This document shows positions 9,349-18,177 of a stretch of 64,000 bases of DNA, one piece after another. Where the stretch lies: positions 1,364,001 to 1,428,000 of the forward strand of contig JACKIM010000002.1 of NCBI GenBank assembly GCA_020638465.1, written 5' to 3'. Position 1 is the stretch's first letter, and each line of letters begins with the position of its first letter. The translations under genes were made by a program, and so were the position numbers. The notes beneath the pieces are model-generated. The model did no database searches. It was given only the letters and a program-made list of their open reading frames with translations, and was not told the DNA's origin. The DNA is from Geminicoccaceae bacterium (GTDB lineage Bacteria; Pseudomonadota; Alphaproteobacteria; Geminicoccales; Geminicoccaceae).

Positions 9349-10235
9349 GAGATACCCTTGAGATGAGTGGCGAGGTAATCGATGAACACCCTCAGCTTGG
9401 GCGATACGTGACGCGATTCCGGGTAGACGGCATGCACCGCGATCTCCGGCGTCTGCCAGTCGTCGAGCAGGACGCGCAGGCGTCCGTCGTCGATGGCATC
9501 GGCAACGAGGAAGCTCGGCTGGAAGGCAACACCCAGACCGCCCAGCAGGGCCTCGCGGATGATATCGCCGTTGTTGGCGCAGAGCCGGCCGTCGATGCGG
9601 ACCCGGACCGCGTTGCCATCCCGCCTGAACAGCCATTCACCAGGATTTCTGCTGTAATTGTAACGCAGGCAGTCATGGCCGGCCAGGTCATCGGGCGATT
9701 GCGGTGCCGGACGGCGTGCGAGATAGGCCGGCGACGCAACGCAGACCATCCGGCAGCGGGCCAGCTTGCGGGCAATCAGCGAACTGTCCTCGAGGTCGCC
9801 GATGCGCACCGCCAGATCGAATCCCTCGTCGACCAGATCAACCCGGCGGTCGTTGAGGGCGATGTCGATCTCCACCTCCGGATAGCTTTCCAGGAAGGCC
9901 GGCAGCAGCGGACCCAGATGGCGCAGGCCGAAGGACATGGGCGCGTTGACCCGCAACAGGCCGCGCGGCGCCTCGTTGAGATGAGTTACTGCATGATCGG
10001 CATCTTCCACCGCATCGAGAACGGCTTCAATCCGGTCCCGGTAGATCTGCCCCCCCTCGGTGAGTGACAGCCGCCGGGTGGTGCGATTGAGCAGGCGCAT
10101 GCCCAGGCGCTCCTCAAGTACGGAGACATGCTTGCTGACCGTGGACTTGGACATGCCCAGCTGACTGGCAGCGGCGGAAAAACTGCCCAGCTGCACCACC
10201 TTGAGAAACACCCCCATCCCTTCCAGCCGATCCAA
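9345..10235 (-). CDS. LysR-type transcriptional regulator
   Basis: LysR regulator of 296 residues from a TTG start at 10235. That start is chosen because GGGGAGG lies five bases upstream and because it gives the classic beginning MDRLEGMGVFLKVVQLGSFS. The HTH follows (SAAASQLGMSKSTVSKHVS), then the substrate-binding domain. A GTG at 10265 would add ten residues and lacks that signal. Unusually for LysR, the gene is not divergent: it is transcribed with and overlaps the flavoprotein gene downstream, so it probably controls its own operon of amino-acid oxidation genes. Confidence 0.92.
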   Translation of the reverse strand: MDRLEGMGVFLKVVQLGSFSAAASQLGMSKSTVSKHVSVLEERLGMRLLNRTTRRLSLTEGGQIYRDRIEAVLDAVEDADHAVTHLNEAPRGLLRVNAPMSFGLRHLGPLLPAFLESYPEVEIDIALNDRRVDLVDEGFDLAVRIGDLEDSSLIARKLARCRMVCVASPAYLARRPAPQSPDDLAGHDCLRYNYSRNPGEWLFRRDGNAVRVRIDGRLCANNGDIIREALLGGLGVAFQPSFLVADAIDDGRLRVLLDDWQTPEIAVHAVYPESRHVSPKLRVFIDYLATHLKGIS

Positions 10236-10346
10236 GACGCCCTCCCCGCTATCCGTCCCGCCCACATGTCCGAGAGACGCACGGTCGGCAATCCGTGTGC
10301 CCCGACCCGCACCGCAACATCGGCTCCCCGGAGAATCTACAGAAAT

Positions 10347-10982
10347 TCAGGAGGAAATTCGATGACTGTCGTTGACGGTGGCGTGATCGCTGCGACGGTA
10401 GTCGAGATCGTGGAGAATGCCATCGTGCACACGATACACCCAGCCATGAATCTCGATCTTCTGACCGCGTCGCCAGGCCGCCTGAACGATCGGATTGTGG
10501 GCGATGTTGTCGACCTGGGTGCGGACATTGAGCTCGGTCAGCAGATCGGCGGCCTCGCTGCGGTCGATCGCCCCGTCGAGAATCGCGCGGTGGTGTTCTC
10601 GCAGGTCGCGCAGGCTGCGGATCCAGTGATCGACCAGCCCGCTGGAACGCTCGCCAAGGGCCGCACGGACACCACCGCAGGCATAGTGACCGCAGACGAT
10701 CACATGCTCGACCCGCAGGACCTCGACGGCGAATTGCAGCGAGGCGAGGAAGTTCAGATCGGTATGGGCGCACAGGTTGGCGACGTTCCGGTGAACGAAG
10801 ATTTCCCCGGGATCGATGTCCACGATCTGGGTCGCCGGCACCCGCGAGTCGGAACACCCCACCCAGAAATAACGGGGTGCCTGCTGCTCGGACAATCGCT
10901 CGAAGAACTGTGGATCCTGCCCCCTGCGCGCTTCGGCCCAGTCCCGGTTGCGGCTGAGAAGATCCCTGGGGGACACGGGCAT
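10347..10982 (-). CDS. can: Beta-carbonic anhydrase
   Basis: Zinc enzyme interconverting CO2 and bicarbonate, 211 residues. All beta-class ligands and catalytic residues are visible: Cys43, Asp45 and Arg47 in CSDSR, His99 and Cys102 in CGHYACGG. The start at 10982 gives the normal family length; the frame is open further upstream but overlaps mbfA. It begins four bases after the mbfA stop, so it is the second gene of an mbfA-carbonic anhydrase transcript. The protein lacks a signal peptide and should be cytoplasmic. Confidence 0.94.
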   Translation of the reverse strand: MPVSPRDLLSRNRDWAEARRGQDPQFFERLSEQQAPRYFWVGCSDSRVPATQIVDIDPGEIFVHRNVANLCAHTDLNFLASLQFAVEVLRVEHVIVCGHYACGGVRAALGERSSGLVDHWIRSLRDLREHHRAILDGAIDRSEAADLLTELNVRTQVDNIAHNPIVQAAWRRGQKIEIHGWVYRVHDGILHDLDYRRSDHATVNDSHRISS

Positions 10983-10986
10983 GGGC

Positions 10987-11964
10987 TCAGGCGCTGCCGA
11001 TGAGGATACCGGCGGCGAACACCAGTGCCCCGCCCAGCACCACCTGGATGGCTGCCCGGAAGAACGGCGTGTCCATGTAGCGTTTCTGGATCCAGGCAAT
11101 GACCCAGAGTTCGATGAAGACGACGACGACGGCGATCGTCGTGGCCGTATTGAAGTCGGGAATGAGATAGGGCAGCGCGTGGCCGAGACCGCCGATGGCG
11201 GTCATGATGCCGGAGGCGAAACCGCGCTTGACCGGAGAACCGCGGCCCGAAAGCACGCCGTCGTCGCTCGCGGCCTCGGTGAAGCCCATCGAGATGCCGG
11301 CACCGATCGATGCGGCAAGACCCACAAGAAAGGTCTGGAAGGTGTCGCCGGTCGCAAACGCCGCGGCAAAGATCGGCGCAAGGGTGGAAACCGATCCGTC
11401 CATCAACCCGGCGAGCCCCGGCTGCACCCATGTCAGCACGAACTCCCTGTGAGCGGCCCGGTCCTCCTCGCTGCGCACCTCCGGTGTGAGCGTCTCCTCC
11501 TCGAACGTCCGCCACTGCGAGGCGTGATGCTGCTCGGCCTGGGCAAGCTCGCCCAGCAGCTTGCGGGTATCGGCGTCCTGAGCCTTGGAGGCCGAGCGAA
11601 GATAGAACTCGCGTGCCTGCGTCTCCATGGCCACGGCCTCGTCGCGCATCTTCGCCGGCGAAAGCTGGGCGGCAAGCCAGACCGGCTTGCGGCTGTAGAA
11701 TCCGGCCACATGCTCCCGGCGGATGAGCGGAATGGTATCGCCGAACCGGGCCTTGTGTCGCTCGATCAGTTTCTGGCGATGGGTTTCCTCTTCCGCCGCC
11801 ATGCTGCGGAACAACCCCGCGGAGTTCGGGAAATCCCCTTCGAGCCGGGCCGCGAAGGTCAGATAGATGCGCGCGTCATCCTCCTCGCCGCTGATGGCCA
11901 GGGCAAGGATCTCCTGTTCGCCAAGGTCGGAAAACCGCTTTCTGCCGGAAAAGCCAAAATTCAT
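10987..11964 (-). CDS. mbfA: MbfA-type ferritin-like/VIT1 iron exporter
   Basis: Membrane-bound ferritin-like protein of 325 residues. The N-terminal ~160 residues are an erythrin/ferritin-like helical domain with repeated Glu and His metal-ligand motifs (SGEEDDARIY, AAEEETHRQKL, AEQHHASQW). The C-terminal half is a VIT1/CCC1-type membrane domain (GLMDGSVSTLAPIF, GAGISMGFTEAASDDG). In rhizobia MbfA exports iron and is controlled by Irr. The start at 11964 begins MNFGFSGRKRFSDL, typical of the family. I could not pick out an Irr box in the 229-bp divergent upstream region. Carbonic anhydrase follows directly. Confidence 0.92.
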   Translation of the reverse strand: MNFGFSGRKRFSDLGEQEILALAISGEEDDARIYLTFAARLEGDFPNSAGLFRSMAAEEETHRQKLIERHKARFGDTIPLIRREHVAGFYSRKPVWLAAQLSPAKMRDEAVAMETQAREFYLRSASKAQDADTRKLLGELAQAEQHHASQWRTFEEETLTPEVRSEEDRAAHREFVLTWVQPGLAGLMDGSVSTLAPIFAAAFATGDTFQTFLVGLAASIGAGISMGFTEAASDDGVLSGRGSPVKRGFASGIMTAIGGLGHALPYLIPDFNTATTIAVVVVFIELWVIAWIQKRYMDTPFFRAAIQVVLGGALVFAAGILIGSA

Positions 11965-12193
11965 GTGCCGCCGCTCTGCCTGGGTTCCAGGGCAACCATG
12001 TAACGACCCGAACGAAACTTGCAAGGCAGGGGTTGTCGCGGTGCCGTCCACACCGTCGGACCAGATACAAGAGTGGAATGGTAATACCTGATCATCCGGT
12101 AATACGATAAATTTTCGTTAACCATCACACAGAAAAACATATTTCCTAATCTTTCATCAACAGAACTCAAGTCAAATCCGGAAAATAAAATCG

Positions 12194-14452
12194 ATGAAGA
12201 AAATACTTCTCGCAACCGGTTCCATGATGGTTGCAACCTTCAGCCTTTCAGCCTGCGGCGGTGGATCGGGTGGAGGTTCGCCCGGTTCGACTCCGGCGCA
12301 ACCGCCTTCGAAACCGGATTTCTACAACGGCCCGGCAACCGGCAACACGACCGCATCGCCCTACAGCCTGGAACTGTACCGCAGTCGCGCCTATACGCTC
12401 ATCGGCGGAACGACAGCCTATCTGCAGGGTGCGCGCGGTCAGAACACCACCGTGGCCCTGGTCGACGGAGGCGTCACGCGGTCGACCGCCAACGGCATCG
12501 ATTTCACCGGCCGCATCCACCCTGCCAGCGCGGATATCGTGAACGGCCGCATCACCGCGTTCCATGAGGACGATCCTTCGGCCGGGCGCGACGGCAACGA
12601 TCACGCGAGCGCCATTGCCAGCATCATTTCGGCGGCCCGCGACGGCAGGAACTTCGTCGGCGTCGCGCCGGAAGCGCTGCTGCTGTCGCTCGATGCCGAT
12701 GACGGCCGATATGCCCCGCACTATGCCCCCGAAGACGTCGCCACGGCCATACGCTACGCGTCCGACATCGGCAGCACGGCCATCAACCTGAGCATCGGCG
12801 GTTCGGATTTTCCCGAAATCGGGGATGCGGTTCGTTACGCTTCCCATGTCGGCCAGAGTGTCATCGTCACCTCCGCGGGCAATGACGGCGATTCGTTCAG
12901 CTTTCCTGCCGCCTACGCCACCGGCGAAATCGGGAACGGGCGCGTCCTCGCGGTCGGATCGATCGACGCCGACCTGAAGCTGTCGGACTTTTCCGCGCGT
13001 CCCTCGAACATGAACGAAGCGGCCTACTTCATCGTCGCTCCGGGCGAAGGCGTGCCCACGGTCAACGCCAATGGCGAGTGGGTCATCGCGAGCGGCACCT
13101 CGTTTGCGGCTCCCTTCGTGTCCGGCGCCGTCGCCGCGCTCAAGTCGAAATACTCCCATCTCGACCCCGACCAGCTCATCGACATCATCCTGACGACGGC
13201 ACGCGATCTCGGCGAACCGGGCACAGACCTCACCTATGGCCGCGGCCTGCTCGACCTGGCGGCGGCGCTGCAGCCGGTGGGCAAGCTGTCGCTGGCCGCC
13301 GGGGACGGTAGCCGGACCCTGATCGAGAACACCCAGCTCAGTCTCGGACACGCCTTCGGCGATGCGCTGGCGTCCACCCTTTCGCTGAACCGGGCCATCG
13401 CACTGGACGGTTTCGGCCGCGGTTTCGCCGCCAACCTGTCGCATCGGATCGACCGCGCGCGGTTCACCGGCTTTCTCGAACAGCGTCTTGCCGGCCGCGA
13501 AGAGGAAATCCGCAAGGTGGGCGGCATGCTCGGCGGCGGAGCATTCAACCTGCAGGCTGCCGACAGGCCGGACGGTACCGGGCACGAAGCCTATCTGGGC
13601 GAGCGCCGGGCGGAACAGCACGATGTCAGCCTTTCGTGGACCAGCGATGATACCGTTGTCGGCCGCATCGAGGCGGGACTCAACCTGTCGCCTTCGCAGA
13701 GGTTGCTGCCCTCGTCCGGACAGAGCGGGCTGTTCGCCGCTGCCGGCGACATGGTCGAGCCGGTGGCCGGGCTCACCGAAAGCGGGCGCAGCCTCAAGGT
13801 CAGCGGCAAACGCCTCGCCTTCGCCCTGCACCAGTCCGACGGCGACGAGCGTGGACCGGGCCTCGCCATGCAGGGCCGGCTCGAACTTGCGGATGGCCTG
13901 AACCTGACCCACAGCCTGCTCATCGAGGAAGGGGGCGGGCTCGGCAGCAGCGGCGACGGCGCCTTTGCCGGCTTCGGCAGCGGAGCCACCAGCCAGTTCC
14001 TCGGGTTCAGCGCCAGCGGCGAGGCGGCAGGCTGGATCTTCGGTGCGGACGTCACGCTGGGCATGACGCGCATGAGCGGGAGCGATCCGCGGCTCTCCGA
14101 CTGGTCGACGGTGACCAGTTCCGCCTTCGCCCTGCACGCCAGCCGCACCGGCATTGCCATGGAGGATGACCGGTTCGGCTTCATCTTCGGACAGCCGCTG
14201 CGGGTCGAGGGCGGTTCCGTCGACGTGACCATGCCGGTCGCCCAGAACAGCGACGGTTCGCTGGCCTACCGCACCGATCGGGCGACGCTGTCGCCGACCG
14301 GCCGCGAGCTGCGTGCCGAATTCGTCTACGAGCGCCCCGTTGGCGAGGATGCGGCCCTGACCTCGTTCCTGCTGCTGCGGCACCAGCCGGACCACATTGC
14401 CGGGGCGGACGACGAGGCGGTTGCAGGGGTGCGCCTGAACATGCGCTGGTGA
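12194..14452 (+). CDS. S8 subtilisin-like serine protease, autotransporter-like
   Basis: Secreted protease of 752 residues. The signal peptide ends in a lipobox-like LSAC (Cys21) followed by a Gly/Ser-rich stretch. The S8 domain covers about residues 60-365: Asp91 (VALVDGG), His137 (GNDHASAIAS), Asn230 (SAGND) and Ser303 (SGTSFAAPFVSGA). The remaining ~385 residues are Gly-rich alternating segments ending in AGVRLNMRW; a terminal aromatic residue is typical of outer-membrane beta-barrels, so an autotransporter-type C-terminus is inferred. The His motif is NDHAS rather than the usual HGTHVAG. Stand-alone gene, divergent from mbfA. Both a lipobox and a barrel in one protein would be odd. Confidence 0.85.
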   Translation: MKKILLATGSMMVATFSLSACGGGSGGGSPGSTPAQPPSKPDFYNGPATGNTTASPYSLELYRSRAYTLIGGTTAYLQGARGQNTTVALVDGGVTRSTANGIDFTGRIHPASADIVNGRITAFHEDDPSAGRDGNDHASAIASIISAARDGRNFVGVAPEALLLSLDADDGRYAPHYAPEDVATAIRYASDIGSTAINLSIGGSDFPEIGDAVRYASHVGQSVIVTSAGNDGDSFSFPAAYATGEIGNGRVLAVGSIDADLKLSDFSARPSNMNEAAYFIVAPGEGVPTVNANGEWVIASGTSFAAPFVSGAVAALKSKYSHLDPDQLIDIILTTARDLGEPGTDLTYGRGLLDLAAALQPVGKLSLAAGDGSRTLIENTQLSLGHAFGDALASTLSLNRAIALDGFGRGFAANLSHRIDRARFTGFLEQRLAGREEEIRKVGGMLGGGAFNLQAADRPDGTGHEAYLGERRAEQHDVSLSWTSDDTVVGRIEAGLNLSPSQRLLPSSGQSGLFAAAGDMVEPVAGLTESGRSLKVSGKRLAFALHQSDGDERGPGLAMQGRLELADGLNLTHSLLIEEGGGLGSSGDGAFAGFGSGATSQFLGFSASGEAAGWIFGADVTLGMTRMSGSDPRLSDWSTVTSSAFALHASRTGIAMEDDRFGFIFGQPLRVEGGSVDVTMPVAQNSDGSLAYRTDRATLSPTGRELRAEFVYERPVGEDAALTSFLLLRHQPDHIAGADDEAVAGVRLNMRW

Positions 14453-14517
14453 TTCCCCGCCTCCGTGCCGGTCGCCAGGGAATGGCGGCCGGACGCCTGG
14501 GGACCGCAGGCTTCCTG

Positions 14518-14555
14518 CCGAACCGGCATTCTGCGCCCGGCGAGTGCCGGTTCGG
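14518..14555. terminator. Hairpin downstream of the S8 protease gene
   Basis: A perfect 11-bp inverted repeat (CCGAACCGGCA and its complement) with a 16-base GC-rich loop lies 66 bases after the protease stop and 63 bases before proS. There is no following T run. It may be a weak terminator, or a structure in the proS leader. Confidence 0.4.
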
Positions 14556-14618
14556 ATTGCACCTTGCGGCGATCCATGTCATGACCCGGCGCGTCTTTGG
14601 CGAACAGCGGTGCGGACG

Positions 14619-15908
14619 ATGCGGCTTTCTCGTTACTTCCTTCCCGTCCTCAAGGAAACGCCCGGCGAGGCTGAGATCGTCAGCCACCAGCTGATGCTGC
14701 GCGCGGGCATGATCCAGCAGCTCCAGGCGGGCATCTACAACTGGCTGCCGCTCGGCTACAACGTGCTGCGCAAGATCGAGGCCATCGTGCACGAGGAGAT
14801 GCAGCGTGCCGGTGCCATTCCCATCCTCATGCCGACGATCCAGTCGGCCGAGCTCTGGCGGGAAAGCGGACGCTACGATGCCTATGGCAAGGAGATGCTG
14901 CGCATCACCGACCGCCACGAGCGCGAGATGCTCTACGGCCCCACCAACGAGGAGAATGTCACCGACATCTTCCGCCGGCATGTGAAGAGCTACCGCCAGC
15001 TGCCCTTGAACCTCTACCATATCCAGTGGAAGTTCCGCGACGAGATCCGGCCCCGTTTCGGAATCATGCGCGGCCGAGAATTTCTCATGAAGGATGCCTA
15101 TTCCTTCGACCTCGACCGCGAGGGAGCTGAGCGGGCCTACAACACCATGTTCGTCGCCTATCTGCGGGCCTTCCGGCGCATGGGCCTCACGGCCGTGCCG
15201 ATGCGGGCGGCCACCGGTCCCATCGGCGGCGACCTGAGCCACGAATTCCAGATCCTCGCCTCCACCGGCGAGAGCGAGGTGTTCTACGACAGCGCCTTCG
15301 AGCAGATCGACTTTACCGCCGACGAGCTCGACGTGGCCCGTCTCAAGGGCCTCTATGCCGCAGCCGACGAAGAACACAACCCGGCAAATGTCCCCGATGG
15401 GATAGAATTGCGCACAGGACGCGGTATCGAAGTGGGGCATATCTTCTACTTCGGAACAAAATACTCCGCCCCCATGGGTGCCACGGTCACCAGTGCCGAC
15501 GGCAAGGAGATCGACGTGCACATGGGGTCCTACGGCATCGGCGTGTCGCGGCTCGTGGGCGCCCTGATCGAGGCGGGACATGACGACAAGGGCATCATCT
15601 GGCCGGAAAGCGTCGCCCCGTTCCGCGTCGGCATCGTCAATTTGCGCAGCGGCGACGAAGCCTGCGACGGCCTGTGCGAGACGCTGTACCAGCGCCTGCA
15701 GCAGGCCGGCATCGAGGTCCTTTATGATGACCGGGAAGAACGTGCCGGAGCGAAATTCGCCACGATGGAACTGATCGGCCTGCCCTGGCAGGTCGCGGTC
15801 GGGCCGCGAGGAGCCAAAAGCGGCACCCTTGAAGTCAAGCGCCGCGACGGCAGCATGGAGCCCGCCGAGATGGATATCGACGCCTTCATGGACCGGCTCG
15901 CGGGCTGA
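14619..15908 (+). CDS. proS: Prolyl-tRNA synthetase, short bacterial type
   Basis: Class II aminoacyl-tRNA synthetase charging tRNA-Pro, 429 residues. It starts MRLSRYFLPVLKETPGEAE, the standard ProS beginning, so the ATG at 14619 is chosen over an upstream in-frame ATG at 14544. Motif 2 (FRDEIRPRFGIMRGREF) and motif 3 (GSYGIGVSRLVGALIE) are intact, followed by an anticodon-binding domain. The large editing insertion of the E. coli enzyme is absent, as usual in Alphaproteobacteria. The stop overlaps the lolCE start by one base (TGATG), forming the common proS-lolC-lolD unit. Confidence 0.97.
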   Translation: MRLSRYFLPVLKETPGEAEIVSHQLMLRAGMIQQLQAGIYNWLPLGYNVLRKIEAIVHEEMQRAGAIPILMPTIQSAELWRESGRYDAYGKEMLRITDRHEREMLYGPTNEENVTDIFRRHVKSYRQLPLNLYHIQWKFRDEIRPRFGIMRGREFLMKDAYSFDLDREGAERAYNTMFVAYLRAFRRMGLTAVPMRAATGPIGGDLSHEFQILASTGESEVFYDSAFEQIDFTADELDVARLKGLYAAADEEHNPANVPDGIELRTGRGIEVGHIFYFGTKYSAPMGATVTSADGKEIDVHMGSYGIGVSRLVGALIEAGHDDKGIIWPESVAPFRVGIVNLRSGDEACDGLCETLYQRLQQAGIEVLYDDREERAGAKFATMELIGLPWQVAVGPRGAKSGTLEVKRRDGSMEPAEMDIDAFMDRLAG

Positions 15909-17149
15909 TGCGCCTCGTCGAGCGCATGATCGCCTGGCGCTACCTGCGCCCGACCCGCGGCGAAGGTTTCGTCTCCGTCATCGCCGGGTTCGCATTGCTG
16001 GGCATCACGCTGGGAGTCGGCACGCTCATCGTCGTGCTGGCCGTGATGAACGGCTTTCGCTCCGAACTGCTCGGCCGGGTGCTCGGCGTGAACGGTCATG
16101 CCACGGCCATCGCCGGCCCCGAGGGACTGTCCGATCCGGCTGTCATCATGGCCGACCTGGAGGGAGCACCCGGCATCGTCGACATGATGCCCTATGTCGA
16201 AGGCCAGGTCATGGCCAGCGCCAATGGCGTCGCCTCGGGCGCGCTGGTACGGGGTGTGGAACCGGCCGATCTCCAGCGGCGTGCCGTATTTGCCGACAAT
16301 GTCCGCCATGGCGACCTGGCCGGACTGGAGGAGCCCGACACGGTGGCCATCGGCACCCGCATGGCCAACCGCATGGGTCTCGCCGTCGGTTCCGCCATCA
16401 GCCTGATCTCGCCCAAGGGTGCGGTCACCGCCTTCGGCACCATCCCGCGGATCAAGGCATTCAAGGTGGCGGCCATCTTCGAGGTGGGAATGTTCGAATA
16501 TGACAATGGTTTCATCTACACCTCGCTGTCCGACGCCCAGACCTATTTCCAGCTCGGCGACCGTGTAACCGCCATCGAGATCATCGTCGACGATCCGGAG
16601 AATGTCGGCAATTACGTCGCCGAGTTCCGCCGTCGACTGGCGAGCAAGGCGCGCATCGTCACCTGGCAGGACCTCAATTCGCAGTTCTTCAACGCGCTAG
16701 AGGTCGAGCGCAACGTGATGTTCCTCATCCTCACGCTCATCATCCTCGTTGCCGCATTCAACATCATCACCGGTATCACCATGCTGGTGAAGAGCAAGGG
16801 GCGCGACATCGCCATCCTGCGGACCATGGGTGCCACCCGCGGCACGATCATGCGCATCTTCTTCATGTCCGGTGCGTCGATCGGTGTCGCCGGCACGCTC
16901 CTCGGCTTCGGGCTCGGACTGGCCTTCGCGCTGAACATCGACACCATCCGCCTCTGGCTTGAGGGATTGACCGGCGCCCAGCTGTGGTCCGCCGAAATCC
17001 GCTTCCTTTCCAGGCTGCCGGCCGAGGTCAATCCGCACGACGTGATCCGGGTCGTCGGCATGGGGCTGGCCCTGTCCTTCATCGCCACCCTCTATCCGGC
17101 CTGGCGGGCAGCGCGGCTCGATCCGGTGGAAGCGCTGCGCTATGAGTGA
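15908..17149 (+). CDS. lolC: Lipoprotein-releasing ABC permease, LolC/LolE family
   Basis: Inner-membrane permease of the Lol system, which extracts lipoproteins for delivery to the outer membrane; 413 residues. The N-terminal helix (GFALLGITLGVGTLIVVLA) is followed by a large periplasmic MacB-like domain (about residues 45-270) and three C-terminal helices of the FtsX domain. The end YPAWRAARLDPVEALRYE is diagnostic of LolC/E/FtsX proteins. Only one LolC/E gene sits next to lolD, so it may act as a homodimer. It overlaps lolD by eight bases. Confidence 0.95.
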   Translation: MRLVERMIAWRYLRPTRGEGFVSVIAGFALLGITLGVGTLIVVLAVMNGFRSELLGRVLGVNGHATAIAGPEGLSDPAVIMADLEGAPGIVDMMPYVEGQVMASANGVASGALVRGVEPADLQRRAVFADNVRHGDLAGLEEPDTVAIGTRMANRMGLAVGSAISLISPKGAVTAFGTIPRIKAFKVAAIFEVGMFEYDNGFIYTSLSDAQTYFQLGDRVTAIEIIVDDPENVGNYVAEFRRRLASKARIVTWQDLNSQFFNALEVERNVMFLILTLIILVAAFNIITGITMLVKSKGRDIAILRTMGATRGTIMRIFFMSGASIGVAGTLLGFGLGLAFALNIDTIRLWLEGLTGAQLWSAEIRFLSRLPAEVNPHDVIRVVGMGLALSFIATLYPAWRAARLDPVEALRYE

Positions 17150-17846
17150 ACCGGTCCTGCGCCTGGCCGGCCTGCGCCGCACCTTCGTCCAGGGCGGCGA
17201 GATTCTGGATATCCTCAGGGGCATCGACCTCGACCTGATGCCCGGCAGCACGACAGCGCTTGTCGGCCCCTCGGGCTCGGGCAAGTCCACCCTGCTGCAC
17301 TGCGCCGGCCTGCTGGAACGTCCCTCATCGGGCGAAATCACCATTGGCGGGAAAGCCTGCGGCCGGCTTTCTGATTCCGCCCGTACCGGGTTGCGCCGGG
17401 ATACCATCGGCTTCGTCTACCAGTTCCATCACCTGCTGCCCGACTTCACGGCCCTCGAAAACGTGATGATGCCGCGGCTGCTGCAGGGCAAGGGACGAAG
17501 CGAGGCGCGCAGGGATGCGACCGCCCTGCTCGAACGGCTCGGCATCGGCCACCGCCTGACCCACCGCCCGGCCCGGCTTTCGGGAGGCGAACAGCAGCGG
17601 GTGGCCATTGCCCGCGCGCTGGTCAATCGCCCGGCCGTGCTGCTCGCCGACGAACCCACCGGCAACCTCGATCCGGGCACCGCCGAGGAGGTGATGCAAC
17701 TGTTGCTGGAGGTATGCCGTGAAACCTCCGCAGCAGCGGTGATCGCCACACACAATCATGAGCTCGCCGACCGCATGAACCGCACCCTGGTCCTGCAGGC
17801 AGGCGTTCTCACAGGTCCGGGAATGTCCCCGCCGCAACCGGCATGA
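17142..17846 (+). CDS. lolD: Lipoprotein-releasing ABC ATPase LolD
   Basis: ATPase of the Lol transporter, 234 residues. Walker A (GPSGSGKST), Q-loop (YQFHHLL), signature (LSGGEQQRVAIARAL), Walker B (VLLADEPTGNLD) and the H-loop (IATHNHEL) are all intact. The YQFHHLLPDF segment is typical of LolD. It starts inside the last codons of the permease gene, so both are made together. In many relatives dnaE follows; here an acetoacetyl-CoA synthetase gene follows after a 331-bp gap. Confidence 0.96.
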   Translation: MSEPVLRLAGLRRTFVQGGEILDILRGIDLDLMPGSTTALVGPSGSGKSTLLHCAGLLERPSSGEITIGGKACGRLSDSARTGLRRDTIGFVYQFHHLLPDFTALENVMMPRLLQGKGRSEARRDATALLERLGIGHRLTHRPARLSGGEQQRVAIARALVNRPAVLLADEPTGNLDPGTAEEVMQLLLEVCRETSAAAVIATHNHELADRMNRTLVLQAGVLTGPGMSPPQPA

Positions 17847-18177
17847 TCCCGATGAAGATGGGATGACGGAACGAGGCGAAGGGGCAAGGCGGGGTTCAAT
17901 TCGAATTCCCTTTTATTCTTTGCAAACACCCGCGAGGAGAGTTACCCCAATCCAACATCCCCTCAGGGGGATGAAGATGAGATGTCGGGATCGTTGAGTT
18001 CGGGGCTTCCCGATTCCGGGTCAACGGTGGGAGCGCGACCTGCAGAATCGGGCCATGCGATCGTGTGGAACATCAAGGCGTACACGATCGGCAAGCCGGT
18101 CGGGCGGTAACGGTTCAATTCAACCTGCGAAGGTTTTTGCAGGAACAAGACCAGGCCAGACAAACTGGGGATTGAAA
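17847..18177. other. Intergenic region lolD to acetoacetyl-CoA synthetase
   Basis: 331 bases without a credible gene. It contains a short AT-rich patch (CCCTTTTATTCTTTGC, near 17910), a hairpin at 17956-17973, and an 8-bp inverted repeat (CCCGATTC ... GAATCGGG, near 18010 and 18043). The promoter of the next gene should lie here, but no clear -35/-10 was found. Confidence 0.4.
17956..17973. terminator. Small hairpin after lolD
   Basis: CATCCCC-TCAG-GGGGATG is a perfect 7-bp stem with a 4-base loop, 110 bases after the lolD stop. It has no T run. Possible end of the proS-lol transcript. Confidence 0.35.

Noticed and set aside
17895..18125. tRNA-like GGTTCAATTC sequences
   Set aside because: The T-arm-like strings lack matching acceptor, D and anticodon stems; no cloverleaf can be drawn.
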